DNA of 64,000 nt from Victivallis lenta (GCF_009695545.1 NZ_VUNS01000003.1:186001-250000); one strand, 5' to 3'; shown: positions 1 through 9,296, counted from the stretch's first letter. Notes: a model not told the origin generated them from the sequence alone. Translations and numbers: made by a program.

Positions 1-1
1 A

Positions 2-463
2 TATTTTCAGGCTCACCGGGATGAATTCGTGAAGCCGGAGAAAATCGAGCTCGCCATGATCATGCTGCGGCCTTCGGACCCGGAACTTGAGGAGAAAAGC
101 CGGATGATCGCGGAAAAGCTTTCCGCTTCGCCGGACGCTTTTGCGGAACTCGCGAAGAAATACAGCATCGGTCCGGATGCGGAGAACGGCGGGAATCTCG
201 GTGAAATCGAGCGGAAACGACTGCGTTCCGAATTTGCCGCGGCGATGCCGGAATTTGAAGTCGGCAAGGTTTACGGTCCGATCCGGACAGCGGATGGAGT
301 CTCTTTTCTGCGGATTCTGGCTCATACGCCGGAGGTCAGGGGGGATTTTCGAACGTTGAGTCCGGAAATCCGGCGCCGGATTGATTTGAAGCAGCGCGAG
401 GAGATCAAGGAAGCTTATCTTTCCGGTTTGCGTAGTAAAGCGATTATCCGGTACTTCTTCTGA
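2..463 (+). CDS. PpiC/parvulin-type peptidyl-prolyl isomerase, 3' part
   Basis: The reading frame is open from the window edge, so the 5' end lies outside; the GTG at 29 need not be the start. The visible 153 residues contain a rotamase domain: an N-terminal strand reading IELAMIMLR, a helix with FAELAKKYSIGPDAENGGNLGEI (the GGxLG loop typical of parvulins), then the VYGPIRTADGVSFLRIL strand and a charged C-terminal helix. Parvulins of the SurA/PrsA type catalyse cis-trans isomerisation of prolyl bonds and act as chaperones for exported proteins. Whether this copy has a signal peptide cannot be seen here. The gene ends 106 bp before a kinase gene on the same strand. The domain assignment is firm; the exact member of the family is open. 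Confidence 0.8.
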   Translation, partial: YFQAHRDEFVKPEKIELAMIMLRPSDPELEEKSRMIAEKLSASPDAFAELAKKYSIGPDAENGGNLGEIERKRLRSEFAAAMPEFEVGKVYGPIRTADGVSFLRILAHTPEVRGDFRTLSPEIRRRIDLKQREEIKEAYLSGLRSKAIIRYFF

Positions 464-569
464 AAACATTTCCCATATGTTCTGAAAGATTTGTATTTTC
501 GCCGTTCGGAGTATATATTCCCCCTTATAGCTTATGTGGTTCATACATGGAAAATGTTAACGATATGGT

Positions 570-3389
570 ATGGTGATGAAGATTTACTGCGAGAAATGCA
601 AGAAGGTGTTTGAGGCGGAAAAACCGGAGGAGGGAAATCAGGTTTCCTGTACGTTCTGCAAGGAAAAGGTTGATTTTCCGGAATCTCCGACCTCCCCCGG
701 CGCGGTTATCGGTGATTTTCTGATTGAAAAGGAGATCAGCAAAGGCGGCATGGGGGAAGTTTATCTCGCCAGACAGCTTTCGCTGGACCGGCCGGTCGCC
801 CTGAAGGTTCTGCAGGCGAAGTTCCTGAACGACAAGGAGTATGTCGAATCTTTCTTCCGGGAGGCGCGTGCCGCCGGCCGGATCAGCCATCCGAACGTTG
901 TGCAGGCTTACGCCGTCGGCGAAGAAAACGGAATCTTCTATTTCGCCATGGAGTATATCCGCGGCAAGACCATGAAGGAGATTCTGAAACAGGAGAAAAC
1001 GATCGAATTCCGCAAGGCCGCGAAAATCATCCGCGAAGTCGCCAGTGCGCTTGAATGCGCATGGCGGGATGAGAAGCTGGTACATCAGGATATCAAGCCG
1101 GATAATATCATGCTTGACGCGAACGGGTTTGCAAAACTGGCGGACCTCGGGCTCGCACGGGTGGCGGGCATCAATGACAAGGAGGCGTGTGAAGGGGACG
1201 AGGTTCTCGGCACACCGCAGTATATCAGCCCGGAACAGTTGACCGGCATTCCGACTGATGTGCGCAGCGACATATACAGTCTCGGCGCAACCTTCTATCA
1301 GTTTGTGACCGGCCGTTTTCCATATGTGGCCGATTCGGCGGAAGAGATTGCCAAGATGCACGTGGCCGGCAATCTGCAGCCGCCGAAAGAGGTGAATCCG
1401 GAGTTGCCGGACGAACTGAACACCATCATCATGAAAATGATGGCACGCAATATCGAAGATCGTTATCAGACTCCGGCTACGCTGATCAAGGCGCTGGACT
1501 TATATTTGCAGAACAGCGTCCATGCCGGAGCCGGCGCGGTACCGCAGCTGAAATTCCGGTTGCCGGGAGCGGGACAGAATGCCGGTGCTCCGCGGACGCC
1601 TTTCGGCGGAGGAGCTGCAAAGACTCCGTTCGCCGCCGCAGGCGCCCGGACTCCGTTTGCCGCCAGGGGACCGGCCGCCGCGATGCCGAAAGCCAATCCG
1701 CCGAAACCGGCGGTTCCATCCGCCGTGCCGAAGGCGGTGCCGCCGAAAGCGGTAACTCCCGTTGTTGCGCCGAAAGTGGCGGCTCCCGTTGCCGCGCCGA
1801 AACCGGCGCCTTCGGTTGCTGCGGAATCATCCGGAAAAGTGACGGATGTTAAAAAACTTGATGATAAAGAAGTTAAGAAAAATAACGAAAAAAAGTCGGA
1901 TGATGATGCGCTTGCTTTGAAAGTTGTTCCAAAAGCGGAAAAACCGGCAGCTCCCCCCGTCGAAACGCCGGAAGAATCCGGCAAAGGCAAGAAAAAAGAA
2001 AAAAAGAAGAAGGAAAAGGAAGACGGAGAGCGCAACATCGGAAAAACGGTTATGATGGCGATCGGCACGCTGATTATGCTGCTGATTACGCTGGGCTGTC
2101 TGGGAGGAGCGTTCTATTTTCTGGCGGCGGGGAACAAACTGCCGTCTGCCATCCAGCCATATGGCGACAAACTGGTGGCCATGATTCAGGGTAAGGAGAA
2201 TAAGTTGCCGACTCTGAATCTGCCGTCCGATCCGGGTCAGAGGAAACCGGATGACAAGACGGCCGGTCCGGCGGACCTGTCGAAAACGCCGAAACCGGCG
2301 GAAGGTCAGAAACCCGAGGAACAGCCGAAGCCGAAAATCGAAACGCGCCGCGAATATCTGGCGGCGATCGACAAATTGATGGAACGGATCAGGAGCAATC
2401 CGGATGACCGTGTCGGATTTCTTGAAGAGTCCGATCGTTTCTTCCGGCAGTTCCCGAATTTTCAGACTCCGGAGGAAGAAACCGCACTGCGTCCCTTCCT
2501 GAATGCGTTTCACCGAGTGGACGAAGTTGCCCGCGTGGCGCCGGCCCGTGCGGCGGCGCATGCGGAATTTACGACGGCTCTCGGCAAACGCCATGCTGCT
2601 GCGGAAGCGGCGGAACGGGAGCTGGCGGAAAAGCAGGAAAGGGAGCGGCAGCAGAGAGAACAGGCCGAAGCGGAAAGAAAGCGTCTTGCCGAAGAGAAGG
2701 CCAAACGGGATGCTGAAGCGAAAGCGGTTGCGGCAAAACGTCTTGCCGAAGTGATGCCGAAACTGCGGCCGCTGTTTGGAAAAGTGGCGAATTCATTTCT
2801 GGTCGCGGCCCGCACCGGCAATACGATCGGTTTCAATCGCGATCTCTCTGAATTGCGCATGTTCCCGTTTGTCCCGGGAGAGAGTGCGGAGGAGATGCGG
2901 ATTCTGAATCAGCTCAACACGTTCGGCAGCGACCTGCCGAATGAATTGAAGAATCTGCGCGCCTTTGTCGAACGTCTCGGCAAAATTACGCCGGACAACG
3001 ACAGCTTTTCGATTGAAATGCCGAACCGCGATCTTTTGACCATCACCGGAGTAAAGCCGGATTCCATTACCGCGGTGGACGGTCTGGGAAAGCAGGTTCC
3101 GTTCGATCTCTCCGATTCGCGGGTCCGAACCATTTTCATTCAGCGTCTCGAACGGCGATTGAAGCTTCAGAAGCCTGGATTTTATCTTGATATGATGACC
3201 GGCAACTTCACGCCGGAAACGGAGCGGGAAGCCGCGGATCATGCATTTTGGAAAACTTATTACAAGCCGTTTATGACCGCCTATTTCTTTGACCGGCTCA
3301 CTGCGGCGGACGCTGCTGCGAAAGCTGCTTTGGAAAAACGTTACGGAAAACTTCCGGAGTTCCAGGCGGCGTTGGAAGCGATGAAATAA
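570..3389 (+). CDS. Membrane-anchored Ser/Thr protein kinase with N-terminal zinc ribbon
   Basis: 939 residues. Order of parts: a CxxC...CxxC zinc ribbon (about residues 6-32), a Hanks-type kinase domain (about 47-320) with glycine loop SKGGMGEVY, VALKVL lysine, catalytic loop VHQDIKPDN (HQD instead of the usual HRD), DLG metal motif and GTPQYISPEQL activation segment. A long Ala/Pro/Lys-rich linker follows (about 330-490), then one membrane helix (about 492-520). The outer part contains a coiled coil rich in Glu, Arg and Ala (about 680-735) and a C-terminal domain that I do not recognise. The kinase therefore lies in the cytoplasm with a sensor-like part outside the membrane. Start chosen at 570 (M-V-M-K); 576 is equally possible. 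A strong hairpin terminator follows, so it ends its transcription unit. Substrates are unknown. Confidence 0.88.
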   Translation: MVMKIYCEKCKKVFEAEKPEEGNQVSCTFCKEKVDFPESPTSPGAVIGDFLIEKEISKGGMGEVYLARQLSLDRPVALKVLQAKFLNDKEYVESFFREARAAGRISHPNVVQAYAVGEENGIFYFAMEYIRGKTMKEILKQEKTIEFRKAAKIIREVASALECAWRDEKLVHQDIKPDNIMLDANGFAKLADLGLARVAGINDKEACEGDEVLGTPQYISPEQLTGIPTDVRSDIYSLGATFYQFVTGRFPYVADSAEEIAKMHVAGNLQPPKEVNPELPDELNTIIMKMMARNIEDRYQTPATLIKALDLYLQNSVHAGAGAVPQLKFRLPGAGQNAGAPRTPFGGGAAKTPFAAAGARTPFAARGPAAAMPKANPPKPAVPSAVPKAVPPKAVTPVVAPKVAAPVAAPKPAPSVAAESSGKVTDVKKLDDKEVKKNNEKKSDDDALALKVVPKAEKPAAPPVETPEESGKGKKKEKKKKEKEDGERNIGKTVMMAIGTLIMLLITLGCLGGAFYFLAAGNKLPSAIQPYGDKLVAMIQGKENKLPTLNLPSDPGQRKPDDKTAGPADLSKTPKPAEGQKPEEQPKPKIETRREYLAAIDKLMERIRSNPDDRVGFLEESDRFFRQFPNFQTPEEETALRPFLNAFHRVDEVARVAPARAAAHAEFTTALGKRHAAAEAAERELAEKQERERQQREQAEAERKRLAEEKAKRDAEAKAVAAKRLAEVMPKLRPLFGKVANSFLVAARTGNTIGFNRDLSELRMFPFVPGESAEEMRILNQLNTFGSDLPNELKNLRAFVERLGKITPDNDSFSIEMPNRDLLTITGVKPDSITAVDGLGKQVPFDLSDSRVRTIFIQRLERRLKLQKPGFYLDMMTGNFTPETEREAADHAFWKTYYKPFMTAYFFDRLTAADAAAKAALEKRYGKLPEFQAALEAMK

Positions 3390-3406
3390 GCGGATTTCGT
3401 TTTCTT

Positions 3407-3447
3407 CTGCCGGCGTTGTGCGATCGTGCGGCGCCGGCAGATTTTTT
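3407..3447 (+). terminator. Rho-independent terminator after the kinase gene
   Basis: Perfect 9-bp stem CTGCCGGCG (3407-3415) / CGCCGGCAG (3432-3440), followed by ATTTTTTG. It lies 18 bp after the kinase stop codon. Confidence 0.8.
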
Positions 3448-3515
3448 GTCTTCATTGAAGAAGTTGATGGAATTATAATGATTCACTTTCCGCTATTTTT
3501 CGTATCTTTTGGGGA

Positions 3516-3544
3516 TTGAATTTTCTTCTGACCGGAGCTATATT
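3516..3544 (+). promoter_or_regulatory. Sigma70-like promoter of glyoxalase copy 1
   Basis: TTGAAT at 3516-3521, 17-nt spacer, TATATT at 3539-3544, 30 bp before the ATG at 3575. The intact second glyoxalase copy has a matching promoter (TTGATT-17-TATATT at 18506-18534), which supports the call. Confidence 0.6.
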
Positions 3545-3574
3545 GCGTCAAACAACCTCTGGAGGGTGCCTGCT

Positions 3575-3952
3575 ATGAAATTCCGAATGATCCACAATAA
3601 TTTCAATGTTCTCGATCTTGACAAAAGCCTCAAGTTCTATGCGGAAGCGCTGGATATGAAGGAAACGAGGAGAATTTCCGCTCCGGACGGCTCTTTCATC
3701 ATCGTCTACCTGAAATGCGACAAAGGCGATCACCTGCTGGAATTGACCTGGATGCGGGATATGGACCGTCCCTACGACCTCGGCGACAACGAATTTCACC
3801 TCGCTTTCGAGACGGACGACTACGAGGCAGCCCATGCCAGACACAAAGCCATGGGCTGCATCTGCTACGAAAATCCCGAAATGGGAATCTACTTCATTTC
3901 CGATCCCGAGGGCTGTGGGGTCATAAACAAATCATACCGTCGTGCGGCATAA
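3575..3952 (+). pseudogene. Glyoxalase/lactoylglutathione lyase-like gene, 3' end replaced by element DNA
   Basis: Start ATG 3575 has the ribosome site GGAGG at 3561-3565. The first about 110 residues are a vicinal-oxygen-chelate fold protein (start MKFRMIHNNFNVLD; metal-ligand regions HNNF, LLELTW and EFHLAF). They are very similar to the intact copy at 18584. After ISDPEG the frame runs into unrelated DNA and ends CGVINKSYRRAA. The expected last strand, YWLE(V/I)xPEKR in copy 2 and in the orphan fragments, is missing, and with it the conserved glutamate of the metal site. The gene is therefore probably inactive as an enzyme. The break coincides with the left end of the serine-recombinase element. 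The family includes glyoxalase I and related isomerases and dioxygenases; the true substrate is unknown. Confidence 0.8.
3898..3930 (+). other. Candidate attL: left junction of the integrated element inside the glyoxalase gene
   Basis: Glyoxalase coding sequence continues to CCCGA at 3905-3909, then changes to GGGCTGTGGGGTCATAAAC, which has no similarity to any of the other glyoxalase 3' ends. Read in reverse complement, this right arm (GTTTATGACCCC, then GCCC) mirrors the sequence left of the orphan fragment at 20868 (TTTATAACCC, then GCCC). This is what one expects for the two half-sites of an attP used by a large serine recombinase, with GA as the crossover dinucleotide. The recombinase gene starts about 340 bp to the right. 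Confidence 0.65.
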
Positions 3953-3993
3953 CTTTTTTCTGATATACATTCCTCCTCCTTTTGTCTGCGCTT

Positions 3994-4028
3994 CCCGACA
4001 GGGTAAATTCCCTGTCGGGGATTTTTTT
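3994..4028 (+). terminator. Rho-independent terminator near the left element end
   Basis: Perfect 10-bp stem CCCGACAGGG (3994-4003) / CCCTGTCGGG (4010-4019), loop TAAATT, followed by GATTTTTTT. It ends transcription coming from the truncated glyoxalase gene before it enters the recombinase gene. From 4029 to 4246 I see no further gene. Confidence 0.85.
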
Positions 4029-4246
4029 GCAAAAAAATAAAAAAATTATAACCAGCTGCATACGAGGATAATACTGTGTTCATTAGCTAGTGTTTTCTTG
4101 TCTGAAGACTCGAAAAACGGTAGAAAAAAACCGGAAAAAATTCCGGAAAATTTCTTAACGCTTCATAAAAAGGTGGGACAGGCGCCCGGGGACAGACCAT
4201 GGTGGTTCAGTTTCCAGCGCCGAAACACAAGAAAGGTTGTGAAGCG

Positions 4247-6172
4247 ATGAGCAAGGAAGTGAAGGCGATTATCTACGCTCGCCAGTCGTCGGGAGATGAT
4301 GATGTCTCTGCAAGTGTGGAACAGCAGGTGAAAAATTGCCAGCAGTTGGCGAGGGAGTGCGGCTATTGCGTGGTGGGAATCTTTCGGGATTTGAATATAT
4401 CCGGCAAATTCTACCCCGATACACCAGGCGCAAACACCATTTGCAATTTTGATATGGCACTCCGCAACTGGGCGGCTTCCACCTCGTCGATGCAGATTCG
4501 CTTCCGGCAGGGATTGGGAGAGGCATTTGCCATGCTTAAGGAAATAGATTTCATTCTTCTGGATGATTTCACCCGGCTGATGCGTCCTCTGCCGAACAGT
4601 TATCTGGAAGGATACATGAAGCAGGAATTGATCTGCAACAAAGTCAAGCTGCATTGTGTCAAGGGGGGAATCGCTGATCCGAATTCTTTTGGGGACAATA
4701 TCGTCTCTTCTCTGATCTCCATGATCAACGCCAATCAGCTTGAGATCCAGCGGCAGAAAAGCAAGGCGGCATTGAAAAAACTCAAGGACGACGGTTACAG
4801 GCCTTCGGGCGCTAACATGCGGGGGTATCGCAGGATTGGCAAGCATAAGTATGAAATCGTTCCGAAAGAGGCTGATTTCATCCGGGAGGCTTTTGCAATG
4901 GGAGTCGCCAACTTCTCCTACATGGCGATCTGCCGTAAACTCAGCAAGAAATACGGGATTCATGATCTGCACTATGACACCCTGATCCCGATCTACCAGC
5001 GCCCTGAATACGCAGGGTATTGCTATAACTCGGAGGGAGAATTGATCGAGTCAAAATGCTTTGGTTCCATCCCGATCGTTACCCTCTCCCAATTTCTCCA
5101 GATGAAAGAGCGGCTCCGGAATAAACGTATTCACAACCACGACCGGAAGCACATCTATGCCTTTACTGGATTGTGTTACTGTGGCTACTGTGGAGAGCGG
5201 ATGCAGATTGTGTCCTGTAACGCAATGCCGCATTCACTGGAAGCCGGATGTCGGCTGTACTACTTTGGATGTGTCAGGAACATTTATCGAGAGCATTCCC
5301 GTGATTGTGGAAAATCGCGAATCCGTTACAGTTACCCGTTCCCTTTCGGCTGGCGAGTTCCGCCGGAGCGCTGGCCTGTAACGCAGAAAACATTGGACTC
5401 ACCCAGGCCGCCAGTTCCTCCCGATTTGTACAATATCGGATTACGGGAATCTCTGCTGGCGTTGATTGTAAAACCGTTGCTCGAAGAGCAGAAGCGGTTA
5501 TTGTACGGCAGCAGTAATCTTGACGTTAAGATAAACCGTCTTGAACAGGAAAAAGAGCGTATCATGAGCCGTCAGAAAACGCTCGCGAATATGTTTCAGC
5601 GGGGCAGTATTCCGGACGAGCAATTTGAGCAGCTGTCAAGAGATCTGAAAAACTCCATGGAAAAGATCAGGAGTGAGCTCCTTGAACTGACCGCGACAGC
5701 CTGTGTTGACCAGAAAAAAGTGCTGGAGGAACTGAAGTTGCAACTTCATATGCTTCAGGCTGTCAAGAATGTTGAAGACAATCTGTATAAGAAACATGCG
5801 CAACAGCTGATCGAACGGATCAATATCTTTGCATATCACATTGAAATCTTTTTCCGGAACGGCAAGTCTTTTATTCTGGAACGGATTCCCAGATGGGGGG
5901 CAAGGATTATGCCGAACTGGAACTTTGTCATGCGGAGAAACAAGGCTTACATCAAATACTACTACAAGAGCTTTTATCAGGGGGACGAGCGAGAACGGGT
6001 TCTCTACGATGACAAGACGATGAATATTGTTGCGGTAGGGTGTAATCCTCGTCCTAAAGCATGGGCAGATTCTCCGAGTCGCCGTTGGAACTGGCGCACG
6101 CAGGAGATAAGTGACACCTTCCCTCTTGAGAGCACCGGAGGCCAGTCGTTTGAGGATTCGCATACCGAATAA
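4247..6172 (+). CDS. Large serine recombinase (integrase of the element)
   Basis: 641 residues from ATG 4247; an in-frame ATG at 4199 would add 16 residues without homology. The N-terminal resolvase domain (about 1-150) has the catalytic serine context IIYARQSSGDDD followed by SVEQQ, and the arginine-bearing DDFTRLMR. Next comes the recombinase domain (about 195-300; RPEYAGYCYN), a zinc ribbon (CYCGYCGERM and later cysteines, about 325-350) and a long coiled coil (about 425-530), the arrangement of phage and ICE serine integrases. Such enzymes join attP and attB through a 2-bp staggered cut and need a directionality factor to excise. Its position at the element border inside a split target gene fits this role. 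No obvious directionality factor is visible beside it. Confidence 0.93.
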   Translation: MSKEVKAIIYARQSSGDDDVSASVEQQVKNCQQLARECGYCVVGIFRDLNISGKFYPDTPGANTICNFDMALRNWAASTSSMQIRFRQGLGEAFAMLKEIDFILLDDFTRLMRPLPNSYLEGYMKQELICNKVKLHCVKGGIADPNSFGDNIVSSLISMINANQLEIQRQKSKAALKKLKDDGYRPSGANMRGYRRIGKHKYEIVPKEADFIREAFAMGVANFSYMAICRKLSKKYGIHDLHYDTLIPIYQRPEYAGYCYNSEGELIESKCFGSIPIVTLSQFLQMKERLRNKRIHNHDRKHIYAFTGLCYCGYCGERMQIVSCNAMPHSLEAGCRLYYFGCVRNIYREHSRDCGKSRIRYSYPFPFGWRVPPERWPVTQKTLDSPRPPVPPDLYNIGLRESLLALIVKPLLEEQKRLLYGSSNLDVKINRLEQEKERIMSRQKTLANMFQRGSIPDEQFEQLSRDLKNSMEKIRSELLELTATACVDQKKVLEELKLQLHMLQAVKNVEDNLYKKHAQQLIERINIFAYHIEIFFRNGKSFILERIPRWGARIMPNWNFVMRRNKAYIKYYYKSFYQGDERERVLYDDKTMNIVAVGCNPRPKAWADSPSRRWNWRTQEISDTFPLESTGGQSFEDSHTE

Positions 6173-6317
6173 CATGGTTTCCCGCATCGTGGAGGTGGTG
6201 TTTCCGTTTCTCTTGGGGAATTTAGGGGAACAGCCGTAAACGCATGCAGAAGCCCTTTTCTGACGTTTTTTGAAAACTGATAGAGGATCTGGACTTGTCG
6301 AAAAAACGATAGCCTCA

Positions 6318-6507
6318 TGGGACGGATGAAAGCTCAAACAACTACGCCAAAACCCGCCGTCACGATGTGCAGGATTTCAATGTGATTCTTGCCGCTGCGG
6401 GAGGTCGGTACGACTGGATGACGCCCGGAGTTGCTGATCTGAAAAATCCTCTGCAGGCAGACGAATCCGCCTTTCTCGCAACTCTTGAAGAGAAAGGTCA
6501 AATCTGA
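6318..6507 (+). other. Possible decayed gene fragment in the 6173-6904 intergenic stretch
   Basis: After an in-frame TAG the frame is open for about 65 codons without a start and ends at TGA 6505-6507; the translated end reads FLATLEEKGQI. Composition is GC-rich like the recombinase gene rather than the AT-rich DNA from 6.7 kb on. I do not recognise the protein. It may be the 3' remainder of a gene cut by rearrangement. The rest of 6173-6904 holds the GC hairpin at 6619-6659 and otherwise no gene that I can support. Confidence 0.2.
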
Positions 6508-6618
6508 AAATGGCAAGCAGGCAGGAAACGTTCCTCTCTCTTCCGATAGATGCCCGGAGGAGGTACGCTGAATTGTACTGTCGCAAAGGGATGCGGGCGA
6601 AGGTGGGACGGTGTCGGC

Positions 6619-6659
6619 AATCCCGGGGGGGGGGGGGTTTGCCCCCCCCCCCCGGGATT
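6619..6659. repeat. Homopolymer G/C inverted repeat (hairpin)
   Basis: AATCCC followed by 13 G, then TTTG, then 12 C and GGGATT: a nearly perfect 41-bp palindrome with a 4-5-nt loop. It sits where composition changes from GC-rich to AT-rich. There is no U tract after it, so it is not a standard terminator. Confidence 0.8.
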
Positions 6660-6904
6660 GAGAGATCTTTAAATCAAGCGGTTCCAACAGAAAGATTAGT
6701 TTTTTCGGGACTTGTAATCAGTAAGCAATGGGCTATAGTAATTCAAATGCTTTTACTGCAATCTTTTAATAGCATGTTGTCCAAGAGGGAAGAGGTGTAG
6801 AAACGTCGTTTTTCTATCTTTTTCAAAGTTTTTAAGCCTGTTTTAAGTTCAATTATAGTTCCAAACGGGGAAAAACTGAAAATAAATTCAAGCAGGGGTG
6901 TACA

Positions 6905-7462
6905 ATGGGGTACACGACAAGAAAGTCATTATTAGAAGAAATTCGTAGCGGAAACAATATTTCCTGGTTTGAGTTTGAACAAACTTATCGACCGCTTATT
7001 CTTTTAAGAGGCCAAGATTATAAACTCTCCGACTTGGAAAAAGAAGAACTTTGTCAACAAGTGTTACTCGACGTTTTTAAAGGAAGTTCGAATTTTCAAT
7101 ACAATCCCGAAAAAGGGCGTTTCCGGGACTATCTGCGTCAGTTAATTTCTCACAATGCCATTGATATCATTCGACGACGAAAGCCTTCAGAATGCCCCGT
7201 CTTTACGGAAACCGAAGACCTTTCATTGGAGTCGCAATGGGATCAAGAATGGACTCAGCACATTTTGAGTCAGGCATTGTTTAAACTTCGTGCGGAAATG
7301 AAACCTTCGCTTTATCAGGCCTTTCATTTGTACGCAATCGAAGGCAAAACCGCCGGAGAAGTTGCACACTTCTTAGGGATAAGAAAAAGTACCGTTTACG
7401 TAATAAAGAGTCGTGCCGTTGCCCGGTTGAAGCAAATCATAAGTAAAATTCAAGACGCATAA
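6905..7462 (+). CDS. ECF-type RNA polymerase sigma factor
   Basis: 185 residues. Region 2 is visible as WFEFEQTYRPLI and GRFRDYLRQLISHNAIDIIRR; region 4 as GEVAHFLGIRKSTVYVIKSRAVARL, the helix-turn-helix that reads the -35 box. No region 3 lies between them, which is the ECF layout. It heads a tight operon: 2 bp before a small Cys-rich protein that has the place and size of an anti-sigma remnant, which in turn overlaps a kinase gene. By analogy with planctomycete and lentisphaeral ECF/kinase pairs, the kinase may control the sigma factor. Target promoters are unknown. Confidence 0.88.
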   Translation: MGYTTRKSLLEEIRSGNNISWFEFEQTYRPLILLRGQDYKLSDLEKEELCQQVLLDVFKGSSNFQYNPEKGRFRDYLRQLISHNAIDIIRRRKPSECPVFTETEDLSLESQWDQEWTQHILSQALFKLRAEMKPSLYQAFHLYAIEGKTAGEVAHFLGIRKSTVYVIKSRAVARLKQIISKIQDA

Positions 7463-7464
7463 CC

Positions 7465-7671
7465 ATGAAGCATTATACCACGTATGAACTCGATCAGTTC
7501 CGAAATAGGAATGGCTCCTTGTTGGGGCGAATTCGGTGTTGGTTTCATTTGCTGCATTGTTCAAAGTGCCGAAAGCGACTTGTATTATTGCAGAAGGACG
7601 ATAAGCTGATTCGTGATTTGAAAAGGGTGCTTCAATTATTCGAACCGAAGGAAAAAGCCTTACGCAAATGA
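7465..7671 (+). CDS. Small Cys/His protein, possible anti-sigma zinc-finger domain
   Basis: 68 residues with start ATG 7465. A single HLLHCSKC segment (about residues 30-37) resembles the H-x3-C-x2-C core of zinc-finger anti-sigma factors (ZAS/zf-HC2). The rest is basic helical sequence, with no membrane helix. It starts 2 bp after the sigma gene and its stop overlaps the kinase start (ATGA), so the three genes are translationally coupled. The order sigma, zinc finger, kinase suggests that the ZAS domain was separated from a membrane anchor now supplied by the kinase. This role is inferred from order and motif only. Confidence 0.6.
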   Translation: MKHYTTYELDQFRNRNGSLLGRIRCWFHLLHCSKCRKRLVLLQKDDKLIRDLKRVLQLFEPKEKALRK

Positions 7672-9296
7672 AGATTTTCGATTATGAACTGATTCAAAAA
7701 TGCGGTTCCGGTGCATACGGAGAAGTCTGGGTTGCTCGTACCCGCACCGGAAAGCTTGTTGCGCTGAAAATCATTGAAAAATCCGCGCAAATTTCCCGGG
7801 AGTTTGCCGGTTTGCGTAATTACTCCAGAGTTTCGGAGTTTCGATACTTGATTCGGGTTTTTCACGTAGGGGAGTCCGAAAACAAGTTATACTACATCAT
7901 GGAACTGGCCGATAATCTCGGTACTGCGGAAGAGTACGTTCCGGCAACGCTTGAAAACGTATTGAAAAAGAAAGGTCGCCTTTCTCCTCAGGAAATCATT
8001 TCAATCGCGCAGAAAATCCTTCGGGGAATCTCCGTATTACACAACGCAGGATTGGTACACCGCGATATCAAGCCGGAAAATATTTTGTTCGTAAACGGAA
8101 TCCCCAAGCTTTCCGATATTGGGCTGCTTCGTTCGGTTTCGCAAACGCTTACGGTAGGCGGTACGCTTGGGTTCATTCCCCCGGAAAGGATTTCTTACGC
8201 TTCATCGGAGAGAACCACCACCGACGATTTGTATGCTTTGGGAAAAGTGCTTTATTGCTGTCTTACTGGGAATAAGGTTGAAGAATGGCCTACGTTTCCC
8301 GGCACTCTTGTAAACGATGATTACCGGAAGCTGAATCGGGTAATTCTTACGGCTTGTGCAAAGAGTCGGCTTCAACGGTTTAAATCTACGGAAGAATTTG
8401 AAAACGCTCTGAACTGGGGAGTCCCGAAACGGAAATATATTTTTGCATGGTTGCGGTATTGGTACTGGATTGGCGGAGCAATAATTGGCGCAGGGTTTTT
8501 CTTTTCCGGAATTATGTTTCAAAACCAACACGAAACCGCTCCCCCACCGGAAGAAAAGCCTCTTGTTCTCGGAGAAATTGCAAATCGCGTAAACTTTGAC
8601 TTTGTTGTTTCTGATGGCACGGATGAACATAACACCGGCTCTTTTGAAGACCCCGTGTACCGGAAATACTCTCCGTTTAAACTGGATAAGGAACCACGCT
8701 TACGAGAAACCGTCTTTATTGATGATTTTGACCGCTGGACGCATTGGGAAAATGAAAACACTCATGGGTTCAATATTTACCGAAACGTTCTTTCGATCGG
8801 GAATCGCGGTACCATTTACTTGAAGCACCCGATTGTAAGCCCTTACGCAATCCGTTTTGAACTTGATTGTTCCAAACTGGTTGGGAGAGTTGGTTTTCGT
8901 GTATCCGCATTCGACCGTCAGAAGCGTGAACGTTCCTATTATCAATTTTCATTGAACGGTTCAGAGAATGGCGAAATAACGCTTCTCCCATTGGAGTACC
9001 AGCCAGAAAATGACCGCAAAATAACCTTCAAACCCATTCGGCAACCCGAAGTCCTTACCGGTTTCCGTACCGTCGAAATGGCGCAAACGGAGCATTTCTT
9101 TCGACTTTATATTGACGGGAAGCTGATGTTGCACGCACCTTCTTTCTTTTTTGGAGGGACGTTTGGAATAAGTGCGGAGCGTGGTTCTGTTCGAGAAGCG
9201 GTTCATATTCGAAATCTTCGAATCTTTCAAATCAAATTTACGCCGGGGTGTCCGGAGGAAAGACAGTACCATCTCCCCGACTTCAAAAAAAATTGA
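7668..9296 (+). CDS. Membrane Ser/Thr kinase with C-terminal beta-sandwich sensor-like domain
   Basis: 542 residues. Kinase domain about 5-255: CGSGAYGEVW loop, VALKII lysine, VHRDIKPENIL catalytic loop, DIG in place of DFG, GGTLGFIPPERI, and DDLYALGKVLY. One membrane helix at about 265-285 (WIGGAIIGAGFFFSGIMF). The outer part (about 340-530) starts with FIDDFDRWTHW and looks like the LamG/3-keto-disaccharide-hydrolase-type beta sandwich (DUF1080-like), a fold that binds sugars or proteins. Overlap with the preceding gene is 4 bp. The kinase presumably senses something outside the cell and acts on the sigma-factor branch. Past the stop, the +1 frame stays open to 9438 after an A8 run at about 9286, so a frameshifted longer product cannot be excluded. 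Confidence 0.85.
   Translation: MKIFDYELIQKCGSGAYGEVWVARTRTGKLVALKIIEKSAQISREFAGLRNYSRVSEFRYLIRVFHVGESENKLYYIMELADNLGTAEEYVPATLENVLKKKGRLSPQEIISIAQKILRGISVLHNAGLVHRDIKPENILFVNGIPKLSDIGLLRSVSQTLTVGGTLGFIPPERISYASSERTTTDDLYALGKVLYCCLTGNKVEEWPTFPGTLVNDDYRKLNRVILTACAKSRLQRFKSTEEFENALNWGVPKRKYIFAWLRYWYWIGGAIIGAGFFFSGIMFQNQHETAPPPEEKPLVLGEIANRVNFDFVVSDGTDEHNTGSFEDPVYRKYSPFKLDKEPRLRETVFIDDFDRWTHWENENTHGFNIYRNVLSIGNRGTIYLKHPIVSPYAIRFELDCSKLVGRVGFRVSAFDRQKRERSYYQFSLNGSENGEITLLPLEYQPENDRKITFKPIRQPEVLTGFRTVEMAQTEHFFRLYIDGKLMLHAPSFFFGGTFGISAERGSVREAVHIRNLRIFQIKFTPGCPEERQYHLPDFKKN

Noticed and set aside
6510-6800. 96-codon frame across the GC palindrome
   Set aside because: It depends on reading the G/C runs as Gly and Pro codons, and no homology is recognised.
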